Below, piece by piece: positions 1-6,500 of a DNA stretch of 7,053 nt. The DNA is taken from the NCBI GenBank assembly GCA_016206725.1, contig JACQRA010000109.1, positions 1 to 7,053 on the forward strand, given 5' to 3'. The position numbers and the translations under genes were made by a program. This DNA comes from Candidatus Omnitrophota bacterium. Lineage in GTDB: Bacteria; Omnitrophota; Gorgyraeia; Aquiviventales; Aquiviventaceae. How positions within the stretch are numbered: position 1 is the first letter of the stretch; each line of letters begins with the position of its first letter. A model generated the notes under the pieces. That model was not told where the DNA came from and made no database searches. It was given only the letters and a program-made list of their open reading frames with translations.

Positions 1-1
1 C

Positions 2-583
2 ACCCAGACACTCACCGATATCGCCACGGCTGAGCGGATTGTGCCCGACGCCATCGCGGCGCTGCGCCTCCGCCTCCTGAGATATGTTACGCCGCGCATC
101 ACCGAGCTTCGAAAACAGCTCACCGAGCAGACGCAGCACGCGACGCACAAGCCGGAAGAGCTCTGGACTCAGGCGGTTCGCGCCAACGGCATTGCGCAAC
201 TGCCCGTGTTGACGGAGGCTCGCCGGCAACTCGATCAGTTCCAGACCCCTGGCGTGCAGGCCATCGCCCCCGCGATTCCCGGCTTAATCAAAGGAGCCGA
301 GAGCTACTATCAGGATGTGAACAACGCGCTGATGCGCCGCATTGAAAAAATGGCGGAAGGGAAGGCCAAGGCATTGCGCACTGATCTGGAGCAATTCGCT
401 CAACGCTCCATCAGTCAATTCCAAGAGACGGCCGAGGCGCATGGTGACGATGTCGAGCCGTGGCCCGATGTCGCCGCGCTCCGCATCCGGTGCGATGAAT
501 TGACGGCCGCCATCGGACTTCCTCGGTTGCCGGAATATGACACGGCGATCACCGAGATCAAGACGCGGTTGGCCGATGCCGCC
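2..583 (+). other. Helical, coiled-coil-like segment of the giant protein
   Basis: Residues 1-194 are rich in Ala, Gln, Glu, Arg and Leu, with many heptad-like hydrophobic positions and few Gly or Pro, for example around ITELRKQLTEQTQ and ALMRRIEKMAEGKAKALRTD. I recognise no named family. It is probably an extended or bundled helical region that precedes a flexible linker. It may continue upstream of the window. Confidence 0.5.
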
Positions 584-3500
584 AAGCCGGTTCCTCCGCT
601 AATCGGAACCTCAACGGTTGCGCCGCCGCCCCCAGTTCCCACAACGGAGCCCAGGCTTCCCGTCACGCCAAGCCACACACCGGCTGAGTTGGTTCCACTC
701 CCACCACGGAATGAGGACGTGGTCCAGCCCTCTCCTTCGGTGGATTCCCGCGCCGAACCGGCCGCAGAGCCTGTGGCGGAATTGCTGGCCAAGGCGATCA
801 CCTTCCGAGAAACCCGCCAGTGGGTTGAGGCGTCCGCTCAGTTAGCTCAGGCGATTGAGGGGATCAATTCCTTACGGAGCAGCCATGTAGGCAAGGAGCA
901 TCGCAGACTTCGCAGAAACTTGGACGATCTTGAGAAGAGCATTCGGAAACAGTATGAGTTGATCGAACAGGCGCAGGCTCTTGAAGAGGCCACAGGTCGG
1001 TGGCGGGCGGCGCAACGATTGGAAGGTTTCTCACTGTCCCAAGACAACGTCTTAGCGAATGACGACTTCAATGCCGTGGCGAACTTCGATGACGATCCGG
1101 TCGTGCAGGTGATTCTTGCCAGAGTATTATCCAAGGCCGATTGGCCGCAGATGGCCGCCGGGATTCTCAAGGTGCTGGGCAACGTGGACCCCTCGCGCAT
1201 CAAGCTGATCCACCTCCGCGCCGCCTTCCAGGACGTCGTGCCGCTCTTGAAGGCGATGACCGGGCAGGAGACCCCGCAACAGCTCTCGATGATCTTTGAC
1301 CGCCTGTCGCAGAAGCTGGATCCTGCTGTGTTGTCTCAACCCACGACGCAGATTCACAAGGATGCGACGCCGACACGAAGGGGAGGCAACGGAGCTTTCA
1401 CGCTCCTCGCCATGCCGTTGTTGATCCTTGGTGTCAGTCTCGTGATCGGTCTCCTCGGCCTGGCGTGGTTCCTCCTCGCGCCGGAGCCGGAAGGTGGTAG
1501 GAAATTGCTGCAGGCGGGATTGGGCCTCGGGGGGCTGTTCGGGATGATGAGTGGACTAGCGTTTCGCCGTGGGGGCTTCTTCGAGGAGTTTTTCCGTCAA
1601 CCACATGCGCGTCAGCGATCCAAAACCAAGCCCCCGACGCTGCGCAAGCTGTCGCATGAGCGCCACCTCGCTCTTGCCGAGTCTCACAGACACCAACACC
1701 TTGGGCTGTCGGCGGGCAAAGGTCAGCTTGGCTGGCTTGAATTCGTCAAGGAACTCGGTCGAATCATGGGTATCCCAGAAGCGCGCCTCCTCCGCTTCAT
1801 TGCGAAACTTCGGAATCTTCGAGACCATCTTCTTCGCGCTCGCCATCGCTCAACGCCTCCGGTGGTGGTAGAACCGTCGCTCCGCGTCGGTCATATCGCG
1901 GGCCGTGATGATCCGTACGACGCCTTGTCCGAACCGGTACAACACGATGAACAGGTAGCGTCCCTCAGGCGTTTGTCCGTAGACCACGTAGCGGCCCCCC
2001 CGGCCACGCATGACGACCGACCGGCGGTTTCGACAGACCACTTCGGCGTCAACCGGCTCGACCTGGTGAAGCCCGATGTGCTCGACGTTTCGACCATCCC
2101 AGTCAAATCGTTGAACGTGCACCCTCGCTCCTCACGGTCCTTCTACGCACAACCTTATCACGTCATACAAACGATGTCAAGGTGGCTGGGTCGAGATGGG
2201 CGGCACACGCTCAGCGCCAACGCGTCTCGCGTCACCGTGCAATTGAGTCAAGGTCGTCTCCGCGGCACACCGGTTGTCTCAGAGAGCTCCCCTCTTGCGG
2301 TGCGAGAAGAGGGGCGCGCGGCGTTCGTTGGTGAGTCGCGCCAGAACGCCTTGGAGGACGCGAATCTCGACACCAGTCAGGGTGATCGAGGTGGACTTCT
2401 TGCGGGGGCTGACAAACCGCACCTTGACAGGGGTCAACTCGTCCTCAAACTCGGTGACCGAGTGCGTCTGCCAAAATTCGCGCTCCTCGTTGAGCGACTT
2501 AAAGTGTGGTATGTGACTCTTCATCGTCTAGCGTCTGAGATGTTGCGCCCTGCAAGGGTACGTGAGTCACGTACTACTGTCAAGGCGCTGGCCGTCGTCC
2601 TTCGACAGGCTCAGGACGATCCTGAGCGACGTCGAAGGATCGTCGCTGCCGCCGCCGTGGCCCTCGTTGTCCTCGGCCTGGCCTGGTTCTTCCTCGCGCC
2701 GGAGCCGGGGCAGGGCATAGGGCTGGCCGCGATGGGCGCTGCCGTCGTCTCACCCACCATGGTGAATGCCGTGCAGCGCCTGGTCGAAGGCGTGAAACAG
2801 GTTTTCACTCGACGGGTGCATTCTGCGTCTTCAAGCCGGTCTCCTTCGCTGTATGCACGGGTGTTTCGCATCTTGTGTGAGGCCAAGGAGCCTTTGACAC
2901 GGGATGAGATTGCCGCGCGGCTTACCTCCGGGCGGAGTGATGACTCGATTAAAGTGGCGCTGCGGGTCTTGCGACATGCGCAACTCGTCAGTTCATCCGG
3001 CCGTGGACGTCAAGAGGAGCTTCACGATGTGACGCCAGAGGCACGCCTGGCATCGAAGCAGATCGCTCCACAGCTCGGCGGTTTGCCGGATCGGCTCTTG
3101 AGGTCAACGAGACCGGAGTTTACTCGGCTGAAGGGTCGGCTTGCGCCAATCCTCAGAGCGATGTCGCGTCAAGCGAACCTGCAACCACGTCGGATGCGCT
3201 CAACGCCCGGCCCAGCGAGAGACGCCTACCTCAAGGCGCTCGTTGTCCGGTGGTACTTCACAGGAAAGGGTCTTGAGCCGGGCGACTCATTCGAAGCCAC
3301 CGTGGCGGCTGGCCAGGATTATCTGCTGCAAGATCGATCGCGGATGGCCTACTTCTCGTTCTTCCACGTGCCTCCTCGTGGCCAGAAGATTCAGGTGGTG
3401 TTTGTCGCCGAGTCAGACGTCAACCACGGCGTGATCGTCCGGGCCTATCCCAAGCAAGCCTCTCAGTCCGGACAGTCGGTTGCCCCCTTGCTGACCTACG

Positions 3501-6500
3501 CGTATTCCGCCGCGTTGAAGAAAGCCAAACTCACTGATCTGGCGGTCGCCGATCAGGTCCGATTCTACCGGGGGCAGTCGGCGGTCAGCGGCCAACCCCT
3601 TCAGCCTGTTGATCGTGCCCTCGAAGCGGTCATCCGCCCCCGATCCGAGGGGGGCGCCGGGCAATGCTGGATCATGCACGAGAAAACAGGCATTCGCTAC
3701 ACCATCCCTGTCGAACGCATGCAGCAGGGCGCATTGCTCGGGCAGAAGGTCCTCATCCGCCTGGAACGTGACGTGAATCGAGGCCTCGTGAGCCACGTGT
3801 CTCTGGCCTCCGCCCCCCATGAGCCGCTCGTGACGTATCAGCGCCTCAACGGCGTGTGGCAGCAAGTGGATCGTGGCTTGTTGGATCTTCGGGATGCCAT
3901 GCGAGGCCGGCAGGATCTCCAGCCGGTGGACGGTCGAATGGCGACATTCATCTTGGACTTTAACGACAGGCCGGATCGGCAACAGTACGTGGCGAGGCGG
4001 GAAGACGCGTTCCTCGTCCTTCCCAAAGAGGCGACCTCTGCGCTCAAGGGACTGGCCACGCCGCTCGATGGGGGGATTGGGGCTGTGCTGCGCCGACATC
4101 CCGTGTATGGGCTCTATGCCGAGCTCCTCCCATTGGGAGAAGTTCACCGTCGCTGGGTTGCCGCGTTCGGCGCTCGACCTCTGGCACGCTATCTCTATTC
4201 GGGGGTGAGCCGTAAATGGGCGCCGGTCAATTTCGCCAAGCTCGCCTTCCTTGATATCTTGCTGGGGAGGGACATCGGGGCTGAGGGATGGAACGAGGCG
4301 GTGACCTACGAGCACGAAGGAACCGTTGGAGTCGAGAATAAAGTGACCCTGGCTCACCTCGATCGCACGGCGACCATCAGGGGATTGCCTCCGCTGGCTG
4401 GTCAGCGGGTCATCTGCGCCTTCGCAGGGGGTGTTGCCGAGCAACGGCTTCTGCACATCCATCCAGCGGGGGCCTACCGCGCCGACCCTCAGCGCCGTCC
4501 TGATCTCATCATGCCATTGGGGCGTGTTGACTGGGTCCTTTCTGGTCACCGGATGAGAAAGAAACCGCTTCGAGTGTTTGCGGTGCGCCGTATTGCTGTC
4601 CCAGGTCTGGTTCGTCCGATTCATCTCTCCGGCCAATTTCTTGAGCACGTCTCCCCTGTCCTCGATCGGTTTCCCAACCACGCGGCGGTTCGTCATGCCC
4701 TGCTGGAACGCGAGGCGAAGGGATGGTTCAATGACACGCACTCGCTCACCACGGGGGAACATCCCGATCTAGCCCTGTGGTATGCGGCCAAGAAATTCGG
4801 GCTTCGGCTGTCTCGCGGCACGCCGGCGCAGCGAGAGCAGAGATTGCTGAGGAGGCTTCGGAAGTTTCCTGAGGTGCGACGGTTTGAACGGCAGCACAAC
4901 GGGCACAACGGATCAACCACGCTTCGTGAGTTGCTCGACCGCATCTCCCCCGCGTCGCTGTACCAACCGACCCTTCCGAGTGACGGGGAGGGCGATGGCA
5001 TGTTGGATGCGCTGTCGCAATACCTGAGAAATATGAGACAGTTTCCTCGACTCACGCCACTCGGGGAAATCGTCTTGGGTGCTCGTAGCCGTTTGGGAGA
5101 CGAGGCAGCGAGGGAAGCGTTGACCACCTCCAACCTTCCATTGGTGGTCTCAATTGCCAAGCGCTATACCGGTCATGGGATTCCGCTGCTCGATTTGATT
5201 AACGAAGGGAACGTCGCCTTGATGGAGGCTGCGCGGGATTTCGATCCTTTGAAAAATCGTCTTTCCACCCTCGCCTTTCGACGCATCGAGGCGCGCTTGA
5301 AACGCCGGGTCAATGAAGCGGCTGGGGATATTCACATACCTCAAAACACGCGGATTGCATGGCGGAAGTTCCAGCGAGCCTGCCTCGCGGCGAAGATTGA
5401 TCCTGAAGATCGGCAGCGTGATGACGACGAGATTGCCGAAGCCATTGGATGGCCGGTCGAGGAAGTCACCGAACTCCGAAGAGTCGGGTCTCTGCGGCCA
5501 ACGGCCTGGCACGCCTCGCCATCTGATGAGGAGTCAGGACTAGCGCCGGAAGAGTGGCTCGGGAAGGAAGACTCGGAGCCGTCGTTGGTGGACTCGGAAG
5601 TCGGGCGGGCATTCTTCAAACGGCTTGAGCAGGCTATGCTCGCCAGTGGACGCTGGAGGAACAAAGAGTTTGTCAAGCGAGATGTGGGCATCTTTATCAC
5701 GTTCTTGAGCAATCCTGAATCAACCCTTGAAGAAGTGGGAGTCCGGTTTGGCGTGACAGGCGAATACGCTCGTCAGGTGAAGGGTCGCGTGAGCAAAGTT
5801 GCCCGCACGTTGTTCACGCAACCTCAGGAACTCCGGGCACTGCGAGAGGGACAAGAGCACCTTCCCAATGGACGGGATGCGGGGGGGATTGCGCCGTCGG
5901 ATTTTCTTGACGCTCCGGAGGAGGTTCGCGCGCCCAGCGGCCGTCGCCGATTCAATCCGGCACGCGATATCAAGGAACCGGTGGATAGCGAGTTGTTGGA
6001 CGGTGTGACACGCCTGATCTACACCGGCGAGACGGCGTTCTACGGCACGCGGGACGTTGAGCGCAAGGTGGCCTCAGCGCTACGCAATCTTCTCACGCAG
6101 CTGATCGGCGCCAATCGGATCGTCTATGCCGACCATCTGCCCGGAACGTTCCGCGCCCAACGCCTGACCGACGGGACGTTTCGCATCCTGGTGCACAGCC
6201 GCCTGAAATGGCTCTTCGAGCAGCAGCGCTCGAATCCCACGGTCATCGCATGGCTGGCCGCCAAGCTCTTGCATGAAACGGCGGAAATTTTGATGGAGTC
6301 CGGACCGAAGGTCGCCTGGTGGAAAGGACAGCTCGATCCTGAAACCGCCAATACCGAGGCGGTCGCCTACCAAGTTGAGACGCGATTTCTCTCGAAGGTC
6401 CCAGAGTTTCTTGAGGGGTTCCTCGTCCTCGTGCGGCCCGACACGAAACTGCTCAGTTTCTACAAACAGGCACTAGGCAACCACGACCCCGCCGCCGTGC

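Noticed and set aside
415..801. Gly/Ser/Thr-rich minus-strand open frame of 128 codons
   Set aside because: Antisense shadow of the Pro/Ala/Glu-rich linker; low complexity with no motif.
2289..2314. Hairpin as an intrinsic terminator for the second antitoxin gene
   Set aside because: The stem is perfect but the loop is long and no T-run follows on either strand; it also lies before the stop codon of that gene.
2279..2345. Frameshift as the cause of the odd C-terminus of the second antitoxin
   Set aside because: I read both other minus-strand frames past this point and neither encodes the missing RHH helix, so truncation or replacement is more likely than a simple frameshift.
1556..2640. Treating residues 522-879 of the plus frame as a genuine protein domain
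   Set aside because: The peptide is the register complement of real minus-strand genes and promoters and lacks domain-like patterning, so no function is assigned to it although the frame is open.
3413..4762. 449-codon open frame on the minus strand
   Set aside because: It is the exact codon-register complement of the beta-repeat part of the giant frame. It has no recognisable domain or convincing ribosome site, and its composition fits an antisense shadow of GC-rich codons. Unlike the brn genes it shows no family motif.
4896..4913. Tandem CACAACGG repeat encoding HNGHNG
   Set aside because: Only two short units; too small to mean more than local slippage in a linker.
5341..5712. Minus-strand open frames opposite the sigma-like domain
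   Set aside because: The plus strand has a clear sigma-70 match here; the antisense peptides are Ser/Arg-rich shadows.
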